64,000 nucleotides of DNA from Lachnospiraceae bacterium (GCA_902363445.1 CABJAB010000002.1:434001-498000); one strand, 5' to 3'. Positions 16,270-24,130 are shown, counted from the stretch's first letter. The notes: generated by a model not told the origin, from the sequence alone. Numbers and translations: made by a program.

Positions 16270-17556
16270 ATGTTTGCAGACAGTGCGAAGATCTTTATAA
16301 AATCCGGAAAAGGCGGTGATGGTCACGTGAGCTTCCGCCGGGAACTCTATGTGCCGAACGGAGGACCGGACGGCGGTGACGGCGGCCGTGGAGGAGACAT
16401 TATATTTGAAGTGGACAAGGGCCTCAATGCGCTGACAGACTTCCGCCATGTACGTAAATATGTGGCGACCAGCGGGGAAGAGGGCGGAAAACGCCGCTGT
16501 CACGGAAAAGACGGCCAGGACCTGATCATCAAAGTGCCGGAGGGCACCGTTATCAAGGACTTTGAAAGTGGAAAAGTTATAGCCGATATGTCCGGCGAGA
16601 ATATGAGAGAAACCATATTAAAAGGCGGAAACGGCGGAAATGGAAACATGCATTATGCCACAGCCACCATGCAGGTGCCGAAATATGCCCAGCCGGGCCA
16701 GGACGGCCAAGAGCTTTGGGTTCTTCTGGAGCTGAAAGTGATCGCGGATGTGGGACTGGTAGGATTTCCAAATGTGGGAAAATCCACCCTTCTTTCCAGA
16801 GTGAGCAATGCAAGACCTAAAATCGCCAATTATCATTTCACCACGATCAATCCTCACCTGGGAGTCGTCGATCTGGATGATCATAAGAGTTTTGTCATGG
16901 CTGATATTCCCGGGCTCATAGAAGGAGCCTCAGAGGGCGTTGGCTTGGGACATGCTTTCTTAAAGCATATCGAACGGACAAAAGTTCTTATTCACATGGT
17001 TGACGCCGCATCCACAGAGGGACGCGATCCCATAGAAGATATAAAGGCCATAAACGGGGAGCTTGAGAAATATAACCCGGAGCTGCTTAAACGTCCTCAG
17101 GTCATCGCGGCCAATAAAATCGATGCGCTGGGGCCTGACGGACAGGAGACGGCAGAGAAGATCCGCAGCTTCTTTGAAAAGGATGGGGTAAAGGTATTCC
17201 CGATCTCAGCAGTCAGCGGACAGGGATTAAAGGAGCTTCTCTATTATGTCTATGGGCTTCTGCAGGAACTGGATGATACCCCTGTCGTCTTTGAACAGGA
17301 ATTCGACCCGTCAGAAATATTGATCAATGAGAATCTGCCGTATACGGTTGAAAAGCTGAAGGAAGGTTATTATAGTATAGAGGGACCTAAGATAGAAAAA
17401 ATGCTGGGTTACACCAACATTGATTCGGAAAAAGGGTTTGAATTTTTCCAGAATTTCTTAAAAAAGACCGGTATTCTGGAGGATTTGGAAAAGGCGGGCA
17501 TACAAGAAGGCGATACCGTAAAAATGTACGGGCTGGAATTTGATTATTATAAATAG
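16270..17556 (+). CDS. obgE: Obg family ribosome-associated GTPase
   Basis: A 428-residue GTPase acting in late 50S assembly and, in Bacilli, in stress and sporulation signalling. Three domains are complete: the glycine-rich Obg fold (residues ~1-158, with many GG and GGxGG turns such as GGDGGRGGD), the GTPase domain (G1 GFPNVGKST near 164-172, G3 DIPGLIEGA near 211, G4 NKIDALG near 282), and the C-terminal OCT domain (~350-428). Length is normal for Firmicutes Obg. AAAGGAATG precedes the start. It is followed 8 bp later by yhbY, so the pair is co-transcribed. Confidence 0.97.
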   Translation: MFADSAKIFIKSGKGGDGHVSFRRELYVPNGGPDGGDGGRGGDIIFEVDKGLNALTDFRHVRKYVATSGEEGGKRRCHGKDGQDLIIKVPEGTVIKDFESGKVIADMSGENMRETILKGGNGGNGNMHYATATMQVPKYAQPGQDGQELWVLLELKVIADVGLVGFPNVGKSTLLSRVSNARPKIANYHFTTINPHLGVVDLDDHKSFVMADIPGLIEGASEGVGLGHAFLKHIERTKVLIHMVDAASTEGRDPIEDIKAINGELEKYNPELLKRPQVIAANKIDALGPDGQETAEKIRSFFEKDGVKVFPISAVSGQGLKELLYYVYGLLQELDDTPVVFEQEFDPSEILINENLPYTVEKLKEGYYSIEGPKIEKMLGYTNIDSEKGFEFFQNFLKKTGILEDLEKAGIQEGDTVKMYGLEFDYYK

Positions 17557-17564
17557 GAGGGGTT

Positions 17565-17855
17565 ATGAACAGCAGACAAAGAGCATATTTAAAAAGTCTG
17601 GCCATGACAATTGACCCGGTCATGCAGATCGGCAAGTTGAGTCTGACACCAGAGATCACAGAGGCAGTCAGCGAAGCTCTGGAAGCACGGGAATTGGTAA
17701 AGGTAAACGTTCTTAAAAACTGTCTGGATGATCCGCGCATGATTGCAGAGGCGCTGGCAGAACGGACACGTTCACAGGTCGTACAGGTCATAGGAAAAAA
17801 GATTGTCCTGTACCGGGAATCCAAAACGAAAAAGAAGCTTGAGCTTCCAAAATAA
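17565..17855 (+). CDS. yhbY: CRM-domain RNA-binding protein YhbY
   Basis: A 96-residue single-domain CRM protein (CRS1-YhbY), associated with pre-50S ribosomal particles. The sequence opens with LTSKQRAYLK-like RQRAYLKSLA and has the basic loop and QVIGKKIVLYR strand near residue 70-80 that define the family. It lies directly after obgE with AGGAGG before its ATG. The order obgE-yhbY-nadD-yqeK-rsfS is a standard ribosome-assembly/NAD cluster of Firmicutes. Confidence 0.92.
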   Translation: MNSRQRAYLKSLAMTIDPVMQIGKLSLTPEITEAVSEALEARELVKVNVLKNCLDDPRMIAEALAERTRSQVVQVIGKKIVLYRESKTKKKLELPK

Positions 17856-17905
17856 TATCCGTTAAAAACGGCTTAGAATAAAACGGACGTGATGAGGAGC
17901 AGGAG

Positions 17906-18532
17906 ATGGAACTATCGGACAAATCGACAAGAAAAAAAGTAGGGATAATGGGAGGCACGTTCGATCCCATACACGTCGCCCATTTGATTTTAGCCCAACA
18001 GGCGTGTGTCCAGTTTGACCTGGATGAAGTACTTTTCATGCCTTCTTCCCAGCCTCCCCATAAAGATAACAGACAGGTATCCTCTGTGGAGCACAGGCAG
18101 GCCATGGTAGAGCTTGCCATTGACGGAAACGATAAGTTTGTCTATTCTGATCTGGAAATACGTAGGGTCGGCACGACCTACACCAGTGATACCTTGAAAG
18201 AACTGTGTGTATCTCATCCGGATACTATTTTTTATTTTATCATGGGTGCCGATTCTCTTTTTGCCGTGGGCGGCTGGCATAAACCGGAAGAAATCTTCCA
18301 GAAAGCAATCCTTTTGGTAGGAAACCGTATGGATATGGCGGAGGATGAGCTGGAACAGCAGATTCGATATCTGGAAAGCCATTTTGGCGGACGGATCTAT
18401 CTGATCGATATGCCGGATATCGCCATTTCTTCCCATGAAGTGCGGAACAGAAGGGCCTCTGGGCTTCCCGTCCGATATTATGTTCCGGAATCTGTCTATC
18501 AATATATCATGGAAAAACAGTTGTATCAATAG
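17906..18532 (+). CDS. nadD: Nicotinate-nucleotide adenylyltransferase
   Basis: A 208-residue enzyme that joins nicotinate mononucleotide and ATP to form deamido-NAD. The nucleotidyl-transferase motif GGTFDPIHVAHL (near residues 16-27, with the HxxH histidines) and the C-terminal ISSHEVRNR (family ISSTxIR) are both present. A Lys-rich 12-residue N-terminal tail precedes the fold. GAGGAGCAGGAG lies before the ATG. It is 38 bp upstream of yqeK. Confidence 0.96.
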   Translation: MELSDKSTRKKVGIMGGTFDPIHVAHLILAQQACVQFDLDEVLFMPSSQPPHKDNRQVSSVEHRQAMVELAIDGNDKFVYSDLEIRRVGTTYTSDTLKELCVSHPDTIFYFIMGADSLFAVGGWHKPEEIFQKAILLVGNRMDMAEDELEQQIRYLESHFGGRIYLIDMPDIAISSHEVRNRRASGLPVRYYVPESVYQYIMEKQLYQ

Positions 18533-18570
18533 GAAACGAAAACAACTGAAAATGAGAGGGGAATACAGAT

Positions 18571-19179
18571 ATGAAACCTGATCGTTTGACCATAAAAGAG
18601 AAGCTCCGCCATAAGCTTGGAATCGGGAGATTTGAGCACACTTTAGGTGTGGCGTACACATCTTCCTGTCTTGCCATGCGCTATGGCTGCAATCCGGAGG
18701 ATGCGGAGCTGGGCGGCCTGCTCCATGACTGTGCCAAGCAGTATGACAATAACACTCTACTGAAAAAGAGTTTGAAATATGAGCTTCCGGTCTCTGAAGC
18801 GGAAAGACAAAACCCGTCTCTCCTTCACGCAAAACTGGGGGCTTATTTGGCACAGTACAAATACGACGTACAGAATCCGGAGATTCTGGATGCCATTCGG
18901 TATCATACGACCGGCCGGCCAGCGATGACACTGCTGGAAAAGATCATCTATGTAGCCGATTATATAGAACCTCGCCGGTTTAAAGCGCCAAATTTGGAAA
19001 AGATACGCCGCCTGGCTTTTGTGGATCTGGATCGGACCGTATATGAGATCATGGCGGATACACTTGATTATCTAAAAGAAATGCCGGACTGTATCGATGA
19101 GACGACGCAGGAGGCATGCTCCTATTATCAAGCGCTGTTTGAGAAGAATACTATGAAACAAAAGGAGAACTGCTCATGA
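18571..19179 (+). CDS. yqeK: HD-domain hydrolase YqeK (bis-nucleoside tetraphosphatase)
   Basis: A 202-residue HD-superfamily phosphohydrolase. Metal-binding residues are visible in RFEHTLGVA near 22-30 and LLHDCAKQ near 50-57, with the second pair in RYHTTGRPAM near 110. YqeK proteins have been described as symmetric Ap4A hydrolases; that activity is taken from the family. GAGAGGGGAA lies before the ATG. It overlaps rsfS by 4 bp (ATGA), so translation is coupled. The LytR-type gene found between yqeK and rsfS in some relatives is absent. Confidence 0.93.
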   Translation: MKPDRLTIKEKLRHKLGIGRFEHTLGVAYTSSCLAMRYGCNPEDAELGGLLHDCAKQYDNNTLLKKSLKYELPVSEAERQNPSLLHAKLGAYLAQYKYDVQNPEILDAIRYHTTGRPAMTLLEKIIYVADYIEPRRFKAPNLEKIRRLAFVDLDRTVYEIMADTLDYLKEMPDCIDETTQEACSYYQALFEKNTMKQKENCS

Positions 19180-19532
19180 ATCAATCAAAAAAAATGGCGT
19201 CCATCGTTTATAATGCCCTCAGCGACAAGAAAGGGCAGGATGTGACGATCATCGATATCTCAGAGGTGTCCTGCCTGGCTGATTACTTCATTATTGCCAA
19301 TGGTGAAAACAGCAACCAGGTTCAGGCAATGATAGACAACGTAGAAGAGGAGATGGAAAAGGCCGGCTACCAATGTTCTCAAAGAGAGGGCTATCAGGCC
19401 GCGAAATGGATTCTTCTGGACTATAAAGACGTGGTGGTGCATGTGTTTTCAAAAGAAGACCGCCGTTTCTATGATTTGGAACGTATCTGGAGGGATGGAA
19501 AGTTTATTACAGAAAAGGAACTGGAGCTTTAA
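19176..19532 (+). CDS. rsfS: Ribosomal silencing factor RsfS
   Basis: A 118-residue protein that binds L14 on the large subunit and blocks subunit joining in poor nutrition. The family features are clear: VTIIDISEVSCLADYFIIANG near residues 24-44 (given here in part: ADYFIIANG), REGYQAAKWILLDYKDVVVHVF near 70, in part AAKWILLDY, and FYDLERIWRD near 100. Length is normal. It ends the operon; a strong terminator follows. Confidence 0.96.
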   Translation: MNQSKKMASIVYNALSDKKGQDVTIIDISEVSCLADYFIIANGENSNQVQAMIDNVEEEMEKAGYQCSQREGYQAAKWILLDYKDVVVHVFSKEDRRFYDLERIWRDGKFITEKELEL

Positions 19533-19553
19533 AGCTGTCAGTATATAGTATAA

Positions 19554-19593
19554 GAAAAAAGAGGCGCGGTCAGATGACTGCGCCTCTTTTTTT
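19554..19593. terminator. Bidirectional terminator between rsfS and lexA
   Basis: AAAAAAGAGGCGC on the left and GCGCCTCTTTTTTT on the right form a stem of 13 or more pairs; the A and T runs allow termination in both directions. rsfS (+) and lexA (-) converge on it. Confidence 0.92.
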
Positions 19594-19619
19594 AAGAATG
19601 ACCGTAATTCCATCTAATA

Positions 19620-20234
19620 TCAGGACATCAGGCGGAACAGCCCGATTACTTTTCCGATTACCTTCACTTCTTTTAGAATGATCGGTTCCATGGAATCATT
19701 TTCCGGCTGGAGACGATAATATCCTTTTTCTTTATAAAATCTTTTAACCGTTGCGGAGTCTTCTACCAATGCCACGACAATCTCTCCATTGGAAGCAGTT
19801 GAAGCCGTCTCACAGAGAATCTGGTCTCCGTCAAAGATACCCACATTCACCATACTGTCACCCTTTACGCGAAGCATATAGGTTTCTTTATTAGGCAGCA
19901 TTTCCGCCGGAAAGGGAAAGTAGTTCTCAATATTTTCTGTAGCGAGAATCGGCTGGCCGGCAGCTACCGTACCAATGACCGGAACCTGGACCATCTCACG
20001 GCGGGTCAGCCCGAACACATCATCTACGATTTCAATGGCTCTGGGCTTCGTCGGATCGCGTCGTATATACCCGTTTTTTTCCAATGTCTCGAGATGGGAA
20101 TGGACTGATGAAGTTGATTTCAAATGGACAGTCTCACAAATTTCACGGACGGTGGGCGGATACCCTTTCTTCAAAATCTCTTTCTTTATGAATTCTAAAA
20201 TCTCCATCTGCTTTGCCGTAATCTTACCAGACAT
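19620..20234 (-). CDS. lexA: SOS repressor LexA
   Basis: A 204-residue LexA. The winged helix (residues ~1-65, recognition helix around STSSVHSHLETLEKNG) binds SOS boxes. The self-cleavage machinery is complete: Ala92-Gly93 in GTVAAGQPI, Ser127 in VKGDSMVN and Lys164 in ATVKRF. On DNA damage, RecA filaments trigger cleavage and derepression. The gene faces a LysM-protein gene across a region with several SOS-like sites, the layout of lexA-yneA in Bacilli, so it should repress both itself and its neighbour. The start has AGGAGGATTCCCT upstream. Confidence 0.98.
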   Translation of the reverse strand: MSGKITAKQMEILEFIKKEILKKGYPPTVREICETVHLKSTSSVHSHLETLEKNGYIRRDPTKPRAIEIVDDVFGLTRREMVQVPVIGTVAAGQPILATENIENYFPFPAEMLPNKETYMLRVKGDSMVNVGIFDGDQILCETASTASNGEIVVALVEDSATVKRFYKEKGYYRLQPENDSMEPIILKEVKVIGKVIGLFRLMS

Positions 20235-20264
20235 AGGGAATCCTCCTCAAAAATTTCTGTTTTA

Positions 20265-20293
20265 ATAGTAACATACGTTCGATTATTATGCAA
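20265..20293 (-). promoter_or_regulatory. lexA promoter with SOS box 1 in its spacer
   Basis: On the - strand, TTGCAT (20288-20293) and TACTAT (20265-20270) are 17 bp apart. The sequence TAACATACGTTC at 20269-20280, read on the + strand, matches GAAC-N4-GTTC with one mismatch and lies over the spacer and -10. This fits lexA autorepression. Confidence 0.7.
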
Positions 20294-20303
20294 GTAAAAA
20301 TCC

Positions 20304-20315
20304 AAACGTTTGTTT
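20304..20315. promoter_or_regulatory. SOS box 2 (LexA operator candidate)
   Basis: AAACGTTTGTTT, within CAAAC-GTTT-GTTTG, is a two-mismatch variant of GAAC-N4-GTTC. It lies between the two divergent promoters. Confidence 0.55.
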
Positions 20316-20335
20316 GAAAAATGTCGAAAAATCCA

Positions 20336-20364
20336 TTGACAAACATTTGTTCTTGTAGTATTCT
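20336..20364 (+). promoter_or_regulatory. Promoter of the LysM gene with SOS box 3 in its spacer
   Basis: TTGACA (20336-20341), 17 bp, TATTCT (20359-20364). AAACATTTGTTC at 20341-20352 (one mismatch to GAAC-N4-GTTC) overlaps the -35/spacer, so LexA bound here would block the polymerase. Confidence 0.75.
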
Positions 20365-20378
20365 TAATGTACAAAAAA

Positions 20379-20390
20379 GAACGAATGTTC
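20379..20390. promoter_or_regulatory. SOS box 4, perfect match
   Basis: GAACGAATGTTC is an exact GAAC-N4-GTTC. It lies 14 bp downstream of the LysM-gene -10 element, covering the start of transcription. Confidence 0.85.
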
Positions 20391-20392
20391 GC

Positions 20393-20404
20393 AAACAAAT
20401 GTTT
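20393..20404. promoter_or_regulatory. SOS box 5 (variant)
   Basis: AAACAAATGTTT (in CAAAC-AAAT-GTTTT) has symmetric arms but two mismatches to the consensus. It abuts box 4 by 2 bp, so the two may bind LexA cooperatively. Confidence 0.5.
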
Positions 20405-20475
20405 TGCATCTGGAGTAAAGCGTAAAAGAAGTTTTATTTTTAAGATGATTTTTTAGGTAGGGGAGGAGAGCAGAC

Positions 20476-20799
20476 ATGCAAAATAAAACCAGATATTCTC
20501 GGATGAAAGTTAGGTTTGCCGTGATACTTGGCGCGATTCTCATGTTTTCCGTTATTTTTTTCAGTGTGCTGGTCAGTGCCAAGAGCAGTACACCAGACAC
20601 ATCCCTGTATAAATATTATACGGCTGTACAAATTGACCGCGGAGACACATTGTGGGATATCGCAAAAGAATATTGTCCCGATTCTGATCAGCTGAAATCC
20701 TATGTAAAAGAGCTGAAAAATATTAATCATCTGAAATCCGACGAGATTCATGCCGGCAATTATCTGACGGTTGTATATTATTCAGAAGAATATAAATAA
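20476..20799 (+). CDS. yneA: YneA-like SOS cell-division inhibitor (TM-LysM protein)
   Basis: A 107-residue protein with a short basic N-terminus, one membrane helix (residues ~14-36) and an extracytoplasmic LysM domain (~50-102, IDRGDTLWDIAKEYCP and HAGNYLTVVYY). This matches YneA, which delays cell division during the SOS response in Bacillus. Evidence for the role is the architecture, the divergence from lexA, and the dense SOS sites in its promoter; sequence likeness to YneA itself was not measured. GGGGAGGAGAG precedes the ATG. A 17-bp terminator stem follows. Symbol given on synteny. Confidence 0.8.
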   Translation: MQNKTRYSRMKVRFAVILGAILMFSVIFFSVLVSAKSSTPDTSLYKYYTAVQIDRGDTLWDIAKEYCPDSDQLKSYVKELKNINHLKSDEIHAGNYLTVVYYSEEYK

Positions 20800-20833
20800 A
20801 TCCACTGATGTGAAAAGAATAAAACAACTTGCC

Positions 20834-20874
20834 AAAGAAAAAGAAGAGGAGAGAAGTTCCTCTTCTTTTTCTTT
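20834..20874. terminator. Bidirectional terminator after the LysM gene and the recombinase gene
   Basis: A perfect 17-bp stem (20834-20850 with 20858-20874) of the GAAGAGGA/TCCTCTTC type with A-rich left and T-rich right flanks. The right arm ends inside the stop codon of the convergent recombinase gene. Confidence 0.9.
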
Positions 20875-21937
20875 AATTTTTATCCGGTTTCTCCCGCAGG
20901 CGTACTGCGTTTCTCGCACTACGCCGCCGTTCCTCCTCCAGTGCGGCATAATGTTTTCTAGTGGTGTTCACGTCGGAATGGCCTAGTACGTCAGCCACAA
21001 GATAAATGTCCCCTGTTTCCTTGTAAAGATTTGTACCATAGGTGCTCCGAAGCTTGTGAGGTGTGATCTTTTTCAGCGGAGATACAATCTTTGCGTATTT
21101 CTTTACCAGATTCTCCACGCTTTTCACGCTCATTCTCCTGGACTGGAGAGACAGAAAAAGTGCCTGTTCATGTCCGGAAACCGGTATAATCCGTTTCCGC
21201 TCTTCTAAATAATCCAGCAGCGCTTCACGCACTTCCTCACCAAAATATACGACGACTTCCTTTCCGCCCTTCCGGTGGATTCGGATTCCGTCATTTCGAA
21301 AGTCCACATCATTTATATCCAGGCCAACACATTCGGAAACGCGGATGCCCGTGCCGAGCAGCAAAGTAAGCAGTGCGATGTCCCGTATCTTCGTTTTTTC
21401 GTGAAATGCCTGCTGACGTTTCGTAAGCCCTTTCCCATTTTCCACCTGGTCCAAAAGAGTGGCCACTTCATCGATATCCAGGCGGATAATGTCCTTTTCA
21501 TGGAGCTTTGGAAGCGAGATCAGCGCGGCAGGATTATTCTGAAGCATTTCTTTCTTATAGAAGTAATTGTAAAAAGATTTAAGAGCGGAAATTTTCCGTG
21601 TTATGCCCCGTTCCTTGTTGATATGCTCCGTATTTTCATCATTGGAATAATACTTGAGGTATTCCATATATTCTTCCAGATCGAAAGCCCTCACCTTGTC
21701 CAGATCGTCAAGCGTAATATCCTTCATTTCTCTGTTCCTATAATAAGGATTCTCTTTCAGCAAAAATTCAAAAAAAACCCGAAGGTCATAAGCATATGCA
21801 ATTCTGGTTCGGGATGAGGTGTTCTGCTCGATGCCGCGGAAAAATGTGGCGGAAAAGGATGGGAGAGTGGACACCAGCTCCCGGAGTTTTTTCGTATTCT
21901 GTATATCGACCTGTTCATAATAAGGTTTTTGTTCCAT
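20873..21937 (-). CDS. Tyrosine recombinase (XerS-like)
   Basis: A 354-residue site-specific recombinase. Residues ~1-160 are the SAM-like core-binding domain; the catalytic domain holds Arg in TGIRVSE (near 198), Lys in HRKGGKEVV, HKLRSTYG (near 292), His in GHSDVNTT and the nucleophile Tyr in RKHYAAL (near 327). The set is complete. Length and the long N-terminal domain resemble XerS-type single recombinases more than XerC/D; a phage integrase is less likely because no attachment site, tRNA or cargo genes are nearby. It lies convergent to the LysM gene. In Bacillus the gene next to yneA, yneB, is a serine-type resolvase, so the local role could be analogous. AAAGGAGCT precedes the ATG. Confidence 0.88.
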   Translation of the reverse strand: MEQKPYYEQVDIQNTKKLRELVSTLPSFSATFFRGIEQNTSSRTRIAYAYDLRVFFEFLLKENPYYRNREMKDITLDDLDKVRAFDLEEYMEYLKYYSNDENTEHINKERGITRKISALKSFYNYFYKKEMLQNNPAALISLPKLHEKDIIRLDIDEVATLLDQVENGKGLTKRQQAFHEKTKIRDIALLTLLLGTGIRVSECVGLDINDVDFRNDGIRIHRKGGKEVVVYFGEEVREALLDYLEERKRIIPVSGHEQALFLSLQSRRMSVKSVENLVKKYAKIVSPLKKITPHKLRSTYGTNLYKETGDIYLVADVLGHSDVNTTRKHYAALEEERRRSARNAVRLREKPDKN

Positions 21938-21981
21938 GGGGCCGGAGCTCCTTTCTTATTTTTTATGTAAATCCATGAAAT

Positions 21982-22710
21982 TTATTCTTTCCCTTTCTTT
22001 TCGGGCCAACCGGGAATTCTTCCGTTTATGACAGCTGTAAACATCCGTTCTTTGGCGCCGGGATGCTCTGAATTCAGCTGATGTACCAGATCTTTCGCAT
22101 ATTCCCGCTTTGTATGGCCGTCGGCAGGACAGGGGTTTTTGCAGACTGGAAGCTCATATTGATTTTTAAAGCCGATGATATCCGCCTCCGGTACATATAA
22201 CAGCGGACGGATGACCGTCAGGTCCATGCGGTCCAGATATGTATAGGGGGAAAAGGAGTGGAAGCGCCCCTCAAATATTAAAGACATTAACATAGTTTCT
22301 ATAATATCATCTTTGTGGTGGGCGTAGGCCACCTTATTGCATCCCAATTCTTTGGCTTTTTCATTAAAGGCCCCTTTCCTCATTTTGGCGCAAAGTGAGC
22401 AAGGGTTGTCCTCCTTACGCTCCTTAAAAACGATTTCTGAGATGTCCGTCGGAACAATAGTATAGGAAACCCCCAGTTCCCCGCAGAGAGCCTTTACCGG
22501 ATTCAAATCCATCTCTTTAAAAACAGCAATGCTGATCGCTTCAATGGTGAAGGGATTCGGATAAAATCTCTGAAGACCACGAAGCGCGTATAAAAGAGTC
22601 AGGCTGTCTTTTCCGCCAGATATCCCTACGGCTATTTTATCGCCGGGTGAAATCATTTGATAATCGTCTACCGCACGGCGGGTGTAACTGAGTAATTTTT
22701 GGAGATTCAT
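21982..22710 (-). CDS. ttcA: TtcA-like tRNA 2-thiolation enzyme
   Basis: A 242-residue N-type ATP pyrophosphatase. The PP-loop GISGGKDSL lies near residues 28-36. Cysteines occur in CSLCAKM (near 103) and CKNPCPADG (near 189), as expected for a [4Fe-4S] TtcA/TtuA enzyme. TtcA thiolates C32 of tRNAs; the exact target base here is not certain. The N-terminus is short, so it belongs to the small TtcA group. The start has AAGGACCG upstream and its own promoter. Confidence 0.85.
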   Translation of the reverse strand: MNLQKLLSYTRRAVDDYQMISPGDKIAVGISGGKDSLTLLYALRGLQRFYPNPFTIEAISIAVFKEMDLNPVKALCGELGVSYTIVPTDISEIVFKERKEDNPCSLCAKMRKGAFNEKAKELGCNKVAYAHHKDDIIETMLMSLIFEGRFHSFSPYTYLDRMDLTVIRPLLYVPEADIIGFKNQYELPVCKNPCPADGHTKREYAKDLVHQLNSEHPGAKERMFTAVINGRIPGWPEKKGKE

Positions 22711-22752
22711 GTCATCGGTCCTTTATCCTTTATTAAATTCTTACAAGTAAAC

Positions 22753-22782
22753 ATTTTATCACAAGATAAGAGCACTTATCAA
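22753..22782 (-). promoter_or_regulatory. Candidate promoter of ttcA-like gene
   Basis: On the - strand, TTGATA (22777-22782), 18 bp, then TGATAAAAT (TAAAAT at 22753-22758, extended -10). It lies 43 bp upstream of the ATG. Confidence 0.55.
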
Positions 22783-22865
22783 TAGCTTCCGGAGCTATTC
22801 GAAAAATGATTCAGAAGTACGAGATAACCCACAGGAATGAGTCGGGAGAATAGTATTCTTTGATA

Positions 22866-22909
22866 GCTATATTTATTCGCTAAACTCAACTTTAACGAAT
22901 AAATATAGC
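22866..22909. repeat. Perfect 14-bp inverted repeat, AT-rich hairpin
   Basis: GCTATATTTATTCG (22866-22879) and CGAATAAATATAGC (22896-22909) are exact complements, and an inner TAAA/TTTA pair extends the stem with one mismatch; the loop is CTCAAC. It stands in the 294-bp gap between the aldo/keto reductase and the ttcA-like gene. No T run follows, so it is not a typical terminator. A second, smaller near-palindrome, AATAGCT...AGCTATT, lies at 22781-22799. Confidence 0.75.
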
Positions 22910-22922
22910 AAGATTATATCAT

Positions 22923-22968
22923 AAAGGCACAGAAACCGTCAATCCCTGCCGACTGTCTCTGTGCCTTT
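22923..22968. terminator. Hairpin downstream of the aldo/keto reductase gene
   Basis: AAAGGCACAGA (22923-22933) pairs with TCTGTGCCTTT (22958-22968) over 11 bp. It follows the reductase gene (- strand) 37 bp after its stop. The T tail is short on both strands, so termination may be partial. Confidence 0.65.
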
Positions 22969-23004
22969 GTTTCCACTACGATACTCTTATTTGCAACTGT
23001 GTAT

Positions 23005-23949
23005 TTACGGCAGCTTCTTTCCGGCTGCCTGATAGACTTCATACCACTCATCTCTGGTCAGAGAAATCTCAGAACCCTTGCATGCATCCTTCATTCTCTG
23101 TATATTTGTGGTGCCCAGGATTACCTGTATATTGGCTGGATGTCTGGTGATCCACGCTACGGCGATCGCTGTATTCGTCACTTCATATTTAGCTGCCAGA
23201 CGGTCGATCACTTCGTTCAGCTTCCGGTAGTTTTCCAAATCTCCAAGGAATGGCCCGCCGAAAAATCCCTGCTGAAACGGTGACCATGCCTGGATCGTCA
23301 TATCATGAAGCCTGGAATATTCCAATATGGAGCCGTCTCTGTCACATGCCTGTTCAATATCCATATTCACAGATACGCCGGAATCGATCATCGGACAATG
23401 TACAACGCTTAACTGCAGCTGGTTTATTTCCAGCTTATAGGGAAGATATTTCTGCAGAAGCTTGACCTGAAAAGGCTTCTGGTTGGATACCCCGAAGTGA
23501 CGTACCTTGCCCTGTTTAAATAAGGTTTCAAAAGCCTCTGTTACCTCTGCCGGCTCCATGAGGGTATCCGGACGGTGAAGGAGGAGGAAGTCCAGATAAT
23601 CTGTGTTTAGCCGGCTTAAAATGCCGTCTGTTGCCTTTAGGATATGCTCCTTGGAAAAATCATAAGCCCCGGTCGCACTTTTCACAATCCCGCATTTGCT
23701 TTGGATGATCATTTTCTCCCGGACAGAAGGCTTGGAAAGACCGATCGCCTTGCTGAATATCTCTTCACATTCTCCGCGTTTTCCCGCCCTGCCGTAGACG
23801 TCCGCATGGTCAAAGTAATTGATGCCCTCTTCCATGGCTGTTCGAATCAGATTTTCTGCTTCTGCTGGTGTTTTTCCTTTTAACCGCATACAGCCCATGA
23901 TCAGGTTGGAGGCTTTAACGCCAGATTTTCCTACCTCTATGTATTTCAT
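23005..23949 (-). CDS. Aldo/keto reductase
   Basis: A 314-residue NAD(P)H-dependent oxidoreductase of the AKR superfamily, YdhF/YcsN-like. The tetrad residues appear in INYFDHADVYG (Asp, Tyr; near 47-57), MIIQSKCGIV (Lys) and LDFLLLHRPD (His). A C-terminal NADPH-binding segment is IQVILGTTNIQRM. The start at 23949 follows AAAGGAGTAACT and gives MKYIEVGKSGVKAS; the longer ORF from 24018 has no ribosome site. Substrate is unknown. It stands alone, divergent from glmS. Confidence 0.92.
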   Translation of the reverse strand: MKYIEVGKSGVKASNLIMGCMRLKGKTPAEAENLIRTAMEEGINYFDHADVYGRAGKRGECEEIFSKAIGLSKPSVREKMIIQSKCGIVKSATGAYDFSKEHILKATDGILSRLNTDYLDFLLLHRPDTLMEPAEVTEAFETLFKQGKVRHFGVSNQKPFQVKLLQKYLPYKLEINQLQLSVVHCPMIDSGVSVNMDIEQACDRDGSILEYSRLHDMTIQAWSPFQQGFFGGPFLGDLENYRKLNEVIDRLAAKYEVTNTAIAVAWITRHPANIQVILGTTNIQRMKDACKGSEISLTRDEWYEVYQAAGKKLP

Positions 23950-24023
23950 GATAGTTACTCCTTTCGAATTGGTTTCAGTGACTCGTTTCCATAGTTTATT
24001 GTGGAATAGAACCCTCATTTACC

Positions 24024-24052
24024 ATTATAAGGCGTATAACGTCTGTAAACAA
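24024..24052 (-). promoter_or_regulatory. Candidate promoter of the aldo/keto reductase
   Basis: On the - strand TTGTTT (24047-24052), 17 bp, TATAAT (24024-24029), about 75 bp upstream of the ATG. Confidence 0.6.
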
Positions 24053-24101
24053 GGGGCAAAATTTAAATTCTTCTGCAAATTCTCCACATTTTATGCGTAA
24101 C

Positions 24102-24130
24102 TTGACTGGAAAAGGTGAAAATGATATAGT
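24102..24130 (+). promoter_or_regulatory. Promoter of glmS
   Basis: TTGACT (24102-24107), 17 bp, and extended -10 TGATATAGT (TATAGT at 24125-24130). It lies about 50 bp before the ribozyme cleavage site, leaving a short 5' piece to be released on cleavage. Confidence 0.8.

Noticed and set aside
20873..21937. Integrase of a prophage or integrative element
   Set aside because: All four catalytic positions are intact, but there is no tRNA, att duplication, excisionase or cargo around it; neighbours are core genes.
22711..23004. T-box or other riboswitch before the ttcA-like gene
   Set aside because: No T-box core or specifier features; the hairpins lie upstream of the likely promoter and so would not be in that mRNA.
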